DNA from: Parapristionchus giblindavisi | Lineage: Eukaryota > Nematoda > Chromadorea > Rhabditida > Diplogasteridae | Length of the DNA: 64,000 nt | Direction: 5' to 3' | Assembly: GCA_943737045.1 (NCBI GenBank) | Contig: CALSFV010000204.1 | Coordinates: forward strand, 1,715,501 to 1,779,500 | Shown: one piece after another, positions 10,895 to 24,100 of the stretch | Layout of the letters: the number at the start of each line of letters is the position of its first letter | Numbering within the stretch: position 1 is the first letter of the stretch | Made by a program: the position numbers and the translations under genes | The notes under the pieces: generated by a model | The model's input: only the letters and a program-made list of their open reading frames with translations | Databases searched by the model: none | Told to the model about the DNA's origin: nothing

Positions 10895-13739
10895 ATTATC
10901 TTAAGTGCGGAAATAAACATATTACTTCTTTTAAATTTGTGAAAGTCTTTGTTTATATATAACTTTATATCTTAGAGCAATAGTGCTCATAATAATATAA
11001 GCATTGTCGACGAGACCAATCGAGATCTCATAGTAGAGAATAATAAGACTGTTCGGATCAGGGATGTGCGAAAAAAGAATTTCGAAAAAAATTCGAAAAA
11101 CGAAAAATTTTCGAATCTTTATTTCGAAAAAATCGAAAAAAATGTTTTCTGTTTCAAAAACATCAAATCGCTAAGTTTTACTATTGATATAATGGAAGCG
11201 CAAGAATTGTAAGTGTGTGATTCTTTATTGAAGATGGTTACATGATAAAATATATTTATTGGTCGGTTGAAGTTGTCATTTTTGTTTCCAAATTAAAAAT
11301 TTTTCAAAAAATGTGATTATTTTTTGAAAACTTGTTTTTTTTTAACGTAAAATTATTTTTCGTTTTTTTCGAATTGTTTTCGAAAAATTTTCCGTCGAAA
11401 AACTTTTTCGAGAAAGTATCGAAAATTCGAAATAATCGAAAAATCGAAAAACGAAAAATGCACATGCCTGGTTCGGATAGATTCATCGTGCAAATCGAAA
11501 GACATATTTGATATTGACTCACTATGCGCATTGAAAGTACAACTAAGGCATGTAATGAGTGCTCATCCGATTTGCATACTTGGCCCTCTCATTTTCTCAT
11601 TCTCAATTACGCCAATTACCATATATGTAATGTAAACAATATTCGACATGCTTATCGTGACGGGAGTCAGTCATAACAACTTAAGGATCTCCTTTAAAAC
11701 CAAATTCTCTTGTATGTCAGAACTGAAAGTTCACTTGTCATTTTCACTTGAAGTAGACTTGAAAGTCTTGCAAGTCTCATTCAAGTGGTGTAAATACTGT
11801 AATGCATTTCGTCAAATGTTCTCCCACATGAAATAGATATAAAGTAAAATTCGAGCCAATGACGTGTTTTAAACTGATCTGAGTGTAACTTCCTCATCCC
11901 TCCCCCATCCACCTTACAAGGCTGTGATGCAGAAAAAGCAGCCATAATCATTCCCTTATTAGTTCATTTATTTACCCGATATCCAATTTTCTTTATTTTC
12001 TGTTTGATATATCGCATAAAGAAATATATATTTATTATTTGTTATGATTATTATTATCAAGTGTAAAAGTTAAATCTATTACGAAATTTGGCATCAAAAT
12101 GATATATTTGAAAAGATTCCACTTTCCAACTGAAATCGTGAAAGCGACTGCACGCAACCTCCTGATCTAAATGAGCTACCTTGAAAAAAAGGCACTAGCA
12201 ATTCTCTCTTGTTTTCTTCCGATTGCTTCACTGATGAATAAACACAGAAATATAATGCATTGCATAATACAAAAATAGCCGGAACAGATATTCACCTTTT
12301 AGAATCTTATAGTTAGAGCATGGAACTTCCCGACCGATTCCCGTCCGTCAGGAGTATTTTATTCACAAATATTGTATTAATGAACTTACTCACGAATATT
12401 TTTATCAATGAACTGCTTAGACCGAAAGATAGCAAAAGTTATATAATTGCTTTTCGTTGAGTGTGTATTGATCGCTAGAAATGCGAATGAATCGGCTGGC
12501 AAAGTTCGGGCATTGGATGAAACATCTTGAAAATTGATCTATTAGCCGTCGTTAAAATGCTTTTGTTCTCCACATCCCCAAGTCCAATAGAGAAAACCTA
12601 AAAGCATCATTCTCCCATAGAACATCCCGATTTTTGAATAAACTGCACACAATTTGTGACCCTAAATTGTCGATCCCTTGTATTAAACGTCATCTAATTA
12701 TTTTCCCTGATCTTCCGAATAAACTAGGTGTTGCTGTCCCAAATTTGTAATCCCCGTCCCATCTTCCCGGTCGACTTGATCTTTGATCTCTCCCTCCCTG
12801 CTCACTCAGAGATCCAATACGATATACATTGGATTTGCGGCTGCTCCACCGCACAAGAGGCTCCTCCCCTCTTCACTCTTCCTGACTGTAGCAGAAGGCG
12901 TGATCAATTGATCTCTCACCTTCCCCCCCATCCCCATCCACCTCTCTTTTAATAATTTTTATTCTCTCACATATTTTTTTTCTTGCACTCGAACATTCTG
13001 TACTTGTTGAAACACCTTTGCGGTGTACGATAAATAAATAAAATAAATAAAATGAAAATTGGAACATTTGGCAATTTTGAGCGTATAAAAATCTCTTGTT
13101 TTCTTCTATGAGAGTGTCCATATTTTTCAAGTTTTAAATTTTTCAGAAATTTGAACTTTCTCTCATAAAAATCAAATAAGTGCGGCGAAGGCCAGACGTG
13201 AGTAAGTGCAGTGATAATCGAGATGAAGGCGAGAAAGTGCAGGCGAAATATTTGTGATACTACTCCACATGATACTTTTTTTACAAACGTTCCCTAGGTT
13301 TTGGTGAAAGGAGGTAGATAATTGTTTTAGCGCGATTTTTTGTTCAGTATTATTGTAACAATTGTACATTAATTATTTTGCTCTATAAAACGATAAAACA
13401 CCTGTCTGTATGTCCGTCATACTTTTCGTCTTTTTTACCTATAAAAGCTGCCAATTTTTTAATATTTTTCTATATATTTATGCTTGCCTCTTTCCTTGAA
13501 GCTGAAGCGTCGTATTTACCCATTGAAATCAAATTCTGAAATTCTATTGACAGTAATAAGACATAAACGAAAAAAATACAATAAAAACAATACAAATAAT
13601 GAAAAACAATGACTTGACAGCATTAACGAAACTGATGAAATATGATAAATCGATCGTAATTTAGCGCGTTACTCGAATAACTCTTCTCATTTATGATCGA
13701 TTCATTCAGGTTTTGCATCGCTTTGTATCCTAATATATT
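10895..13739. other. intergenic, gene A to gene B flank; no gene seen
   Basis: Apart from the hAT MITE at 11059-11470, this is AT-rich sequence with short random ORFs. The stretch near 12190-12250 (CTAGCAATTCTCTCTTG... then a CACTGATGAATAAACA-like run) is a degenerate copy of a repeat that recurs in the flanks of other receptor genes (about 30550, 39270, 49190, 52910). Confidence 0.5.
11059..11470. mobile_element. hAT-like MITE 2 (412 bp)
   Basis: The left end is CAGGGATGTGCG and the right end is GCACATGCCTG. The exact 8-bp duplication GTTCGGAT is at 11051-11058 and 11471-11478. The interior is TTTCGAAAAA-rich like MITE 1, with no ORF of note. Confidence 0.85.
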
Positions 13740-15194
13740 ATTTTATACTCTCATGTCGAAGTAGCGAACGGTCTTGTCTGGCGAACGTGACCACCAGGGT
13801 TCGAATCCCATGTCATGTGAACTGTTTTGTAACGTTTTTTCTGAGCACTTATAACGCTTTTCGAATAAATTTACCTGTGATTCAAGAAAAAAAGCTACGT
13901 CGCCTACTCCCCTCTTCGCACTCTGCGTACAGTACAATTGTATACAATACAATGTATACAATACACCTCATCTCATTCGCACATTGGTTCGGTGCGTCAA
14001 CTGTTTGACGTTTGCTTATAGTTTATTGTTTTTGTCTGAATATTTTTAATGCGCTAATGAACTAATGTATGTATACCTAAATTGACATACTTTTTGTATT
14101 TTCTGCCCAGAACTCTGACCACTCCCCCTCTCCACTACATTTTCATATGTGTGATCATCGTTCATCGCGACTTTGATATATTGAAAGCATACATCGTATA
14201 GCCAAAACTGGGAGAGCACTCATTGAAAACTTTACGAAATGCCAACACGATTACGGTATGGCGCACTTTCACCATCTGTGCTCTCTCACTTATGCACAAT
14301 CTCTCTCTTTTCGATCTCACAATTTTTTCTCTGTCTCACCATGGCCGCTCCCCAAACGCTGTAAAGCATGCGAGGCCCATCTTGGCTTCCCTCATATACA
14401 TAATTATCACTGGCCAAGCAGTGATCACTTCATCATTAGTCAGATCGGCGCACCTCAGACAGGTTTAGTCGCGCTTTAATCAGCCTCGAGAAAGCCTTGA
14501 GCCCATGTACATAGATACCACTTCGAAGTAACGAAAATATGGCGTAACTCTAAAAGATTTTTTTTGAATTTTTCTTTATTTGAAAAATCCAGCCCTACCC
14601 AAGGTCAAGTGGTAAGAATATTGGTCAGAAGAACAAGGCTAAAAATATCTGTTTTGCAAGGAATCAGAGATGGAACTTATTGAAGCTTATATTCAGTTGA
14701 TCTTTTTCCATCGCTGTTCATGCAGAAATTTATTATTTCCCCCTCCAAACACTGTCTACGTTCGTCTATTTACCTAATCTAGCTATTATCATACCTACCT
14801 ACATATCTTTAACCATGCGTTCGAATGGCACACACTATCGCGAGTCACAGACCCAAAGTGTTTTGGATTAGCTAAATGTACCCACATTACTATTATTATG
14901 CCTTGAACAAAGTCAGTTCAATAATCTACATGCAATGAGTGCTGTTTTTTTTTAAATCACACCTCAAGCTACTTTGAAACTCTGGTTCCGCTGTGGCAAT
15001 GCGCTCTCGCTTTCTTTGTCTACGAGAGAGAGAGCGCGTTTCCAGATCGGAGAGATAAATTAGCTCAGAGTGTGCATTTAATAACATTTCCTCCGAGTAC
15101 CGCATATCATGTTGTCTTACCTTGGCCTGCCTACTAATCTTCGTTTTTTTCTAAAGATCGGAAAGTTTCAGTGAAGGTTCAGATTTTACAAGTG
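13740..15194 (+). promoter_or_regulatory. duplicated 5' flank of receptor gene B
   Basis: Blocks of this flank recur upstream of gene A (about 4780-5437), gene C (30838-35214, split by insertions) and gene D (43681-44984), so it was copied with the genes. It starts with a tRNA-like block (13745-13815; B-box-like GGGTTCGAATCCC) also present at 30843-30898. About 180 bases before the ATG is a conserved small inverted repeat (CTCTCGCTTTC...CGAGAG). Which part is promoter is unknown. Confidence 0.45.
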
Positions 15195-18100
15195 ATGGCT
15201 ATTTCCGAATTTTACACACAGACTATCGTTATTTATGTATTATTCGTTATCGTCGGAGCTGCAAACAATTTATTAATCGTTTTGTCGATTTATAAAAACA
15301 AGTAGGTTGAATTCACTCATCTGATTTAGTCGAGTTTTGTACACTCACTTTATGCGTATGAATATTTTTTGATTCTCAAAAAAAAACTTTAAATATTGCA
15401 AAATAAAAATGCTTCAAAATCAGAGAAGCGATGGAAAATAAACTGAAACATGGCCAATACGAATCTTTAAAATTAAGATCCTTGCACTCATTTTGCTACA
15501 TACTCATAGCATTGTCTGCTATGGGCGATGCTGTACAAGTTCTTGCATATCTTCCACAAATCACGGCGTACTTCACCGGTTACGTGCTCATACCATCCCG
15601 TCTCTGTATTGTCTTTCAGGTAATAATCATTTTTAAAAGGGAAAATATATGGTGTAGAAAGTGAGTACTGTATTATCTTCATTTGGTATAGATGCTTTTT
15701 TATATTTCTAAAACTATGTGAGATTTCATGAAGAGCGTTGCATTATGATTAAGACATCAGCGAGATTCTGGTAATTAAAATGAAATGCAATGATTGATGT
15801 GATCGAGCTTACGCAATTCAAAAGATGAAAAGCGCGAGAGAAACTAAGGGAAAAGGATGCAACAAAATAATAATAATATAGACCCATAACAACCAAATAC
15901 AAGAGACTTACAAATATCCTTTCCCAAAGCTCGATCCTGTCCAGCGCCGGGAATTCACCCAGTGCTACTTGTCGGTTGGCTCTACTAGTGGCCAGATACC
16001 TTCCCCTCAGAATGTTCTAACAAGGATAGAGTACATCACATTCTTTATTCATAGGATCAGGAACTGGGCCAGAGGCGTCGCCTCGTGGCCCTTATATCCT
16101 ACAGGGATGACTCCGCCCACAATAACAATGAGAGTGAAAGGGGCATGATAGAATAACCCTCAACATCCCCCGCCTCTGGGTGATCTGGCGCCCTCGACAG
16201 ATTCTAACACATTCAAAAGATATATGATGGGGATTCATAGAGACTTGATATATCAAACAAACGATAAGGAAATTGAAGTAGTGAATAAATGATAATATGA
16301 AGAGGTATGGTGGAATTATATAACTATATGATGGTTGATAAGAGTATGATACGACATAAATAATTTGATACATAATAGTAATAGTATTACATGGAAGTGA
16401 ATGACGTATGGAATATGAATATGAAATAGTTCGAGTTATGCAAAATATTCGAACAAAATATGAAGATGAATATATTGAACATGGACGTGATGAGTTGAAG
16501 ATATATATGAAGAATATCGTGATGATGATGAATATGGTGCGTAAGATGACGATGTGAGTAAGATGTGAAGATGGTGGGAATGTTGAAGAAGATGAGAATG
16601 TGGAGATGAAGAAATTATGAAGCTGTCTGCTTCCGAATATCTTGTGACTCGATATTCGAGTAGTATTTCTTTAACCTATCAAGGTGGACCTTGTCAGTTT
16701 TCGAACCACCTTGATTGATCAAGGCGTTGGGGTATGCTATATCAATAATTTGATACGGACCCTCGTATTGGGCCTTCAACTTATGCGATACTCCTTTACG
16801 AAGGAGCACCATATCACCCTTTACTAATTTCGATGGACGAAGTTTTACATAATTTTCGTGCCATTGTTTATTTTTCTGGCTCGCTTTATCTATCTTATTA
16901 CCAATGTGTTGGTGAATAAGTTTCATATCCTTAATGAGGACGTCGGTATACTCAGGGACATCGGCATAAAGCCGTTTGATTTGTTTTCCCGCAATGTGAT
17001 CAATCGGGAATTTAGGCTCTCTACCAAATAAAGCAAAGAATGGGCTGCACTTAAGCACAGCATGAGGGCTAGCATTATACGCCATCACTACGTAATCGCA
17101 GTGACGATCCCAGTCATTTCCTTTCTCATTAGTGTAAGCACTAAGCATTGTTTCGATAGTGTGATTCATCTTTTCCACTTGACCATTTGCAGAATGGCGA
17201 TATGGTGTTGAGCTTGAGAGCTTTATATTGAGTTCTTTACAGGTGTTTTGAAAGACATCTGATGTGAATTGAGATCCACGATCAGTGTATAATTCACGTG
17301 GAAAACCATGTTTCGAAAAGAGGTCTCTTTGAAGAGATGCGATTATTGTTTCAGTTTTCTGATCAACTAGTGAACTAGCGATTACATATTTTGTGAAAGA
17401 ATCTTGTAGGACAAGAATATATCTGTTTCCATTTTGAGTTTGTGGTAAAGGACCTAATAAGTCAGCATGCACTCTTTCAAAAGGTGCCGAGGGAGTAGGA
17501 AAAATACCTAACCCTTCTTTGGTAACATCTGTGGGAGATGTTTTCCGTTTTTGACATTGATCACAAGTTTTGATGTATCTTTTAAGATCATCTTCTAAAT
17601 CCTTCCAGGTGAAACGTTGTTTTATTTTTTCCAACGTTTTCTTTTTCCCTAGATGTGCTCCAAGGATTTTATTTCCATGAAAGAATTCCATAACGGTATC
17701 CTTTAGTTTACCTGATTCAGAGAGAACGAATTGATCGTCCTCGAATAATCTTTTGAAGAGGAGAATATTATCAATTACAATGTATTTTCTACTCAGTCTT
17801 GGAGTCTGAGGAAGTTTTGAATATTGATTTGTAAGATAAGATTTCATATCAGAAATCCATTCATTGTTATTCTGATCTTCTATAATAGAGTCAGCAGAAA
17901 TAATTGATTCATCACAAATCGCATTAATGCAATTCGCTTTTGGTGGATATCTCGAAAGAGAATCAGCTAGAGCATTTTTCTTTCCTGATCGATAAACGAT
18001 AACAATATCTGCTTCGAGAATTGATGCTTGAAAGCGTTCTAGTCTACCTGATAGATCCTTCTTCTTAAAGATAGAAGTCAGTGGAGCATGATCAGTAACA

Positions 18101-21100
18101 ACAGTAGTAGTTGTACCACAGATATATGGTTTAAATTTCTTAACCGCATAAACAATTGCTAAGGCTTCTAATTCAAGAGCGACATAGTTCTTTTCATGCT
18201 TATTCAAAACGCGACTTTCATATGAAATAGGATGTAATTCTTGGTCTTCACCTATTTGTAGTAGAACAGCGGCAATCGCTTTTCCACTGGCATCAGTCTC
18301 AATTTGGAAGGGTGAACCCAATCGAGGAGGGGCAAGTACAGGAGCTGTGATCAGCTTCTGTTTCAAAATTTCAAAAGCAACTTGACCTTCTTTCATCCAA
18401 CGAAAGTTTCTTGAATTGTTCGCAATTTCGTGCAATGGATCAGCAATTTCTGCGAAACATGGAATGAATCTCCTGAAATAAGAAACCATTCCAAGAAAAG
18501 ATTTCACTGCTGTTGCATTTTCCGGTATAGGATATTGCTCGATTACTCGAACCTTTTCCGGATTTACACTCAAACCTTCTTTCGATATAACAAATCCTAA
18601 GAATTTAACAGATGATTGAGCCCATTGACACTTATCAGCTCTGATCTTAAGACCAAAGTCACTTATTTTTGTAAGTACTTCGTCTATATCACGAAGATGA
18701 GTCTCCGCTGAATGAGAAGCAATGATTACATCATCAATATAGATTAAAATAGCAGCTTGAAGCTGTCTTTTCATTTCTTCCATAACACGTTGAAACGTGC
18801 CAGGGGCTCCACACAAACCTTGTGGCATTCTCAGGTACTCAAATGTGCCGAGGAAACAAGCAAAAGCAGTTTTCTCGATGTGAGTGGGCTCCATCGGGAT
18901 TTGGAAAAATCCTGATTGAAAGTCAAAAGTAGTATAGAACGATTTTCCAGCTGTAATATCTACTATATCTGCTATTGCCGGAAGAGTATAAAATTGTTTC
19001 TTTGTTATGTCGTTGAGACGACGATAATCTTGAACAATTCTCCATGATCTCTTATCATTACCTTTAGGAACAAGGATTATTGGAGAAGCAAAAGGAGAAT
19101 TACTCGGTTGGATAATTCTTTGATCAAGCATATATGAAATTTGCTTTTCTATTTCACTTCTAAGTTCTAAAGGAACACGATACACCTTTTGGGTTGGAAT
19201 TTCTGCATTGTCCTTGAGGTCGATACGATGTTTTATTGTACCTCTATAACATCCTATGTTTCCATCTTTTAAGATGAAAGCTTCTTTGTTTTTCTCGATA
19301 ATGGCTAATAGTCTTCTTTTCTGTTCTAAACTCAGTAGAGAATTATCTAGATTGATGTGACCATCAATTAATTTTTGGCTATTCTTATCAGATGTTGGTA
19401 GACGTGGAACCTGTTTTTCCCACTGTAATTCAGGAGGAACATGGAGTTGAGGTTTAGTCAATGAATTGACTCTTCTTGTATTATTCGATTCAGGAATATC
19501 TTTTTCCATTATTGGTTCAGCCATTGCAATGGTTGAATTCTTGAATAGTCTAACTGAAGAGGCCGTTGGATTCATAATACGAAGAGGAAATAGCTTTCCT
19601 TTCGGCGAATTGATCAAACTTCTACCTACTAGGACTGAACCTAACGTTTCTTTACTATTATGTGGTAAAATAACAAAGAATTCATGAGAAATTGTAGATT
19701 GATTGATACTAGCTAGAATGATATTATCTGATCTAGGATTAAGAGTTTGATCTTCAGTAATAATCACATCAAAAGTTGGTTTATGCCTAACATGATAAAT
19801 CGTGTTGACGGGAAGAGTTGATTTACCTATTTGCATACCACCTTTAGTGAATGTAATAGGTACATTCTTATTAATGAGATGATTGATCAAATTCATTCCT
19901 AATAATACAGGAGTTGGACAATCTTTGTCTCTTGAAACAAAGAATACATGTTCAGTTTTCACCTCACCAATTGTAATTGGTACTGTGCATTTACCTATAA
20001 AATCAATTGAACCTCCATCAGCAGTACGAGCTGACTCGGTTAATGCTAAATTTAGTTTCAGGGGTGATATAGATTTATAAACCGATAATCTCATATACGA
20101 TATTGTTGCACCCGAATCAATCAGTGCTTTTGTTTCATAATCATTCAAAGTAATATTAATCACTGGAAGTCTACCATCTTGAACTACATTTACATATTCT
20201 TTTCTCCTATAAGCAATTCTAATCCAGAAACTGAAGAAGAGTACAATAATAAATTCAAGAAAAAATGAATTATATAATGGGTTCTTTGTACTGTCAAGTG
20301 AACCAGCAGACGTAACTGGTAAAATCAATATTGCTATCATCATTGTAGTCAATGTGATAAGATGAGTTCTAGGTAGTGTTCTCACTTTAGTCATATTATA
20401 AAGCATGAGCTCTCTCTCATTATCTAATAATTGTTGTTCAACTAATTCACGAGCTCTTTGTTCTCTAGATACATGTCTAATATGATTGACTTTAGGACTA
20501 ATCGGAATAAGAGAAGTAGCAATTTTGCCTGGGAAACAGCAAAGACCACGAAATAGAGCATACTTAATCAATCCATAGACAATCAGAAAAATAGCAAAAA
20601 TACCTACTAATGACAGTAGTATATTCCTTAAGACTGATTGCCACCATGAAATGAATGAGAATGCCTTGTCCTTTGCTTCGACCATCAAGTTGACTGCTCT
20701 TGTCGATCCTTCTTTAGCAAGAGAGATTCCTTTGTTTTTCAGATCTTCTACCTTGTGCTTGAACTGATCCCAAACTGTAATGGATGATTTATAATCCTCA
20801 ATTGCTTTCATTCCAGATTCTAATAGTGAAAACAAAGGCAAACTTCCATTATGGGAATGTTCTAATCTAACTAATTTAGGTTTTTCTAATAGTTTACCAT
20901 TATGAGAAACACCTTCGATTTCTCGATTATGTAATCGTTCTCTGAGCTGTGAACAGCTAATCGTTCGTGATTCTTTTTGAAGAATCAAAGTGGTTTCATC
21001 AACATACCAGATACTATCGTTGTATTTGATGGGCAGCTGTTCATAACATGTATTGTTATACTTATGATTATGAAAGATTTCATCAGCATGAATAGCTTCA

Positions 21101-24100
21101 CAGCCATATATACTGAATATATTTCTATCTATTTCAGAAACAGTAATGTCTCTTCTTCCTAACAGCTTTTGAAAGCCTTGTGTAGGATTAATCCTCACAT
21201 TCATTCGTAGAATAGTATGTTTTCTTCTTTGCAGTTCGCAAATATTTAAATATTTTGCAGCGAAATCAATGCTTGGTCTACTTGTAGTAGACAAAGTTGT
21301 AGGAATTGAAATTGTAGTGAGTTTGGGAGGTATAATTATGGTACTTAAAGATATTGGGGTAACAGTAGAAGTTATCAATGGTGATGATGGAGGAGGCTTA
21401 CCATACCTTACCTTTGGTCTCTGCTCGCGAAAGATGAAATGAGTGGGCAGTTGCAGAGGAATTTTGATTGAAATATTATACCTTGACATATCTGATATAG
21501 CTAATTGTGTCATGAATCTATTGTTCATGAATTCAGCTATATTATGATCTCTCACTGTTTTTGGTAGAGTTCTGGCTGGACCAAACTCTTTTTCCAATTC
21601 TTTGTCTAAATAATTATGATTCATTGTAATCAAGTCGTCTGCTAGTAATGTAGCACCGATTTCTTCTAATAGTTTTGGTGGTTCATAATAAAAACCGTCA
21701 GATTGTGCCCGTTGAATGAATTCATCGGAATTTGCTTTGATATCTCTTTTCAATATATCCATTAGCTTCGAAATTGGCCACGTATTAATACGGACTTTAA
21801 GTTCATTTTTATATTTTCGAGTCCTAATGGCTCGTAGAAATACCCTAGTTAGTTCCATATCACTATATGCACTTGCTTGCCATAGGATATCTTCCCATGT
21901 CACATTATTTTCTTTTACAGCTGATAAGATAATCTTATCTTCAATTGGATTAAAAGAAGTTACTGTTCGATTATTCAATAATCTTTCCTTCAAATTGTCT
22001 TGTTCATATGTGAAAAGACTATCATCTTTAGAATACCTATTCAATCTATATAAATGAGTGATCTCATTCAATGACTTAGCTTCAGAATATTCTGTGAATA
22101 TCAATGATATATCATCAGACATGATTATTGTTCTCTCCCGTAAACATTCATCTATCTCATTATAATCAGATAACTGAGTTATCGTCTTCTCAATCTCTTC
22201 AATAATCACAGTATTCTCATTAATGAGAACTTTATATAAACCTATATAATCTGGGCAAAAAGGATTGACCATTTCTCTGTCCCAACAGATGGTTCTATTG
22301 AGATTCATACATTGACCAAATTGGATATTACAATCGTTCAAATTTCCTAATGTTGAACCAATAGTGTTAACACCAAGGTCAAAGATCTTACCATATTCAA
22401 GTACATGATATACATATTCGGTACATAGGGTTCCAAAGAATGGTATTTCCACTTTCTTTTCATCAAAAGTTCTCCAAATATGTGCATCATGTTCTCTCAG
22501 TTCACCAAGAGTAGATATTTTCTTTCTCTCAATCTCTCTACAAGAAGAATATGATATCGGTGATTCGATACTGGTTACAGTTGTATCTATTTTAAAAAAT
22601 AGGGCAAATGTAGTTATACAAGAAAGTGTTTTCACCTCTGAACATGCGAATGCTTCCATTTGTGTTGGAAGTATATTATTCTTGTATACTTTAGCTATTG
22701 TCTCTACCGTATCCGGTGAGATATCTGGGAGATTACAAGATAACTGATTAGGATCATTCAATAGGAATAGCGCTGTGGGTGTGGTTCTATTGTCGCATTT
22801 ATAATATGTTTGAGCGCTAGCCATAGGGAAAGAAAACACAAACGACATAAGTGCAATACAAAGGAACATATTATATCCCATGCCAGGATGAGGTGAACCT
22901 CTCTTTCTTTGAGTTCTTCTAAAGCTATTATTATTTTGCTGTATAGCAGGGTTGGATACATAAGATGGAAAACAATTGGCCTCTCCGTTTTGAACAGGAG
23001 GGTATTGATTATTAAACATAGGACGAGTGTTTCTATTACGGTTAAAATTTCCATTAGAATGGGGATTTCTTTGAGTATTATTATATTCATTACCATGAAA
23101 ATGTCTATTCTGATTTGAATATTGATTGAATCTATTGTCTAAATTATGATAATTGCCTCTATGGTTACCTCTAGAGAAATGACCGTAGTTATGATTGAAA
23201 TTATTATTATTATGATAATTCTGACCTCTGATTGATGTTTGGGACAGCTGATTGCGTATGAAGTTCACCTCGTTGCCAAGTCGATCGATCTTATCATTTA
23301 CTAACGACTCGTCCAACTTCATGAATGTAAGTTGCTGGTCAGCCTTTTCAAAAGCTTCATTCAACGTCTTGAAGGATCTGTCCCTCAATTTTTGTTTGAG
23401 TTTAATGGGGACACCTCTACAAAAGTGGCTGATCATTAGTTTTTCCCTGTTTTCAGGGGAGAAGTCTGGGTAGGCTTCGTCAACCGTATGCCTTACTCTT
23501 TTTAAGAATCTTTCAAGATCTTCCTCATCAGTCATAGCTAAAGCCAGTTTAGATTGTGCCACGGCTGTAGAAGCTGTGGTAATTAATTTCGAACTGAGTG
23601 CATCTAATAGTTCTTGGAGATTATACACTTCACCAATAGATTCATATACCCTTCTAGCTTTACCTTCAAGCTTAGCAGGCAAAATTTTAAAAGCTTTAGC
23701 TTCGTTCAATCCTAATGCATTAATGAGAGTATTGAATCTGAGCATATATGCACCTAGTGTTTCGTTCTCTCCATTAAATGGAGGAAAGACTTGTAATGTT
23801 TGAGGATCAAGATGGTCTCCCATCCTAGTGGAAGGCTTAATAGCCTCTTCTAATTTCTCCTTGGCAATCGGCTTGTCTTCCTTAAAAGGAATAATATTTT
23901 GACTGTTCAGAGTTGGTTTCTTATTTACCAAATTAGCGACCTTATCTGTTAGACGAGCAAAAGTGGACTTCCGCTCCTTGTTATTCTCATTCACTAAGTG
24001 TGAGAATTGGGATACTGTAGATGATTCACTTCTCTCTCTATTCTCTCTTTCTTTTGGGTTTCGTTCATTTTGTTGACGAAACTTTGAAGGGACAGAAAAA

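Noticed and set aside
13745..13815. Functional tRNA gene upstream of gene B
   Set aside because: A B-box-like GGTTCGAATCCC is present, but acceptor and anticodon stems do not form cleanly; repeated at 30843, so treated as SINE-like.
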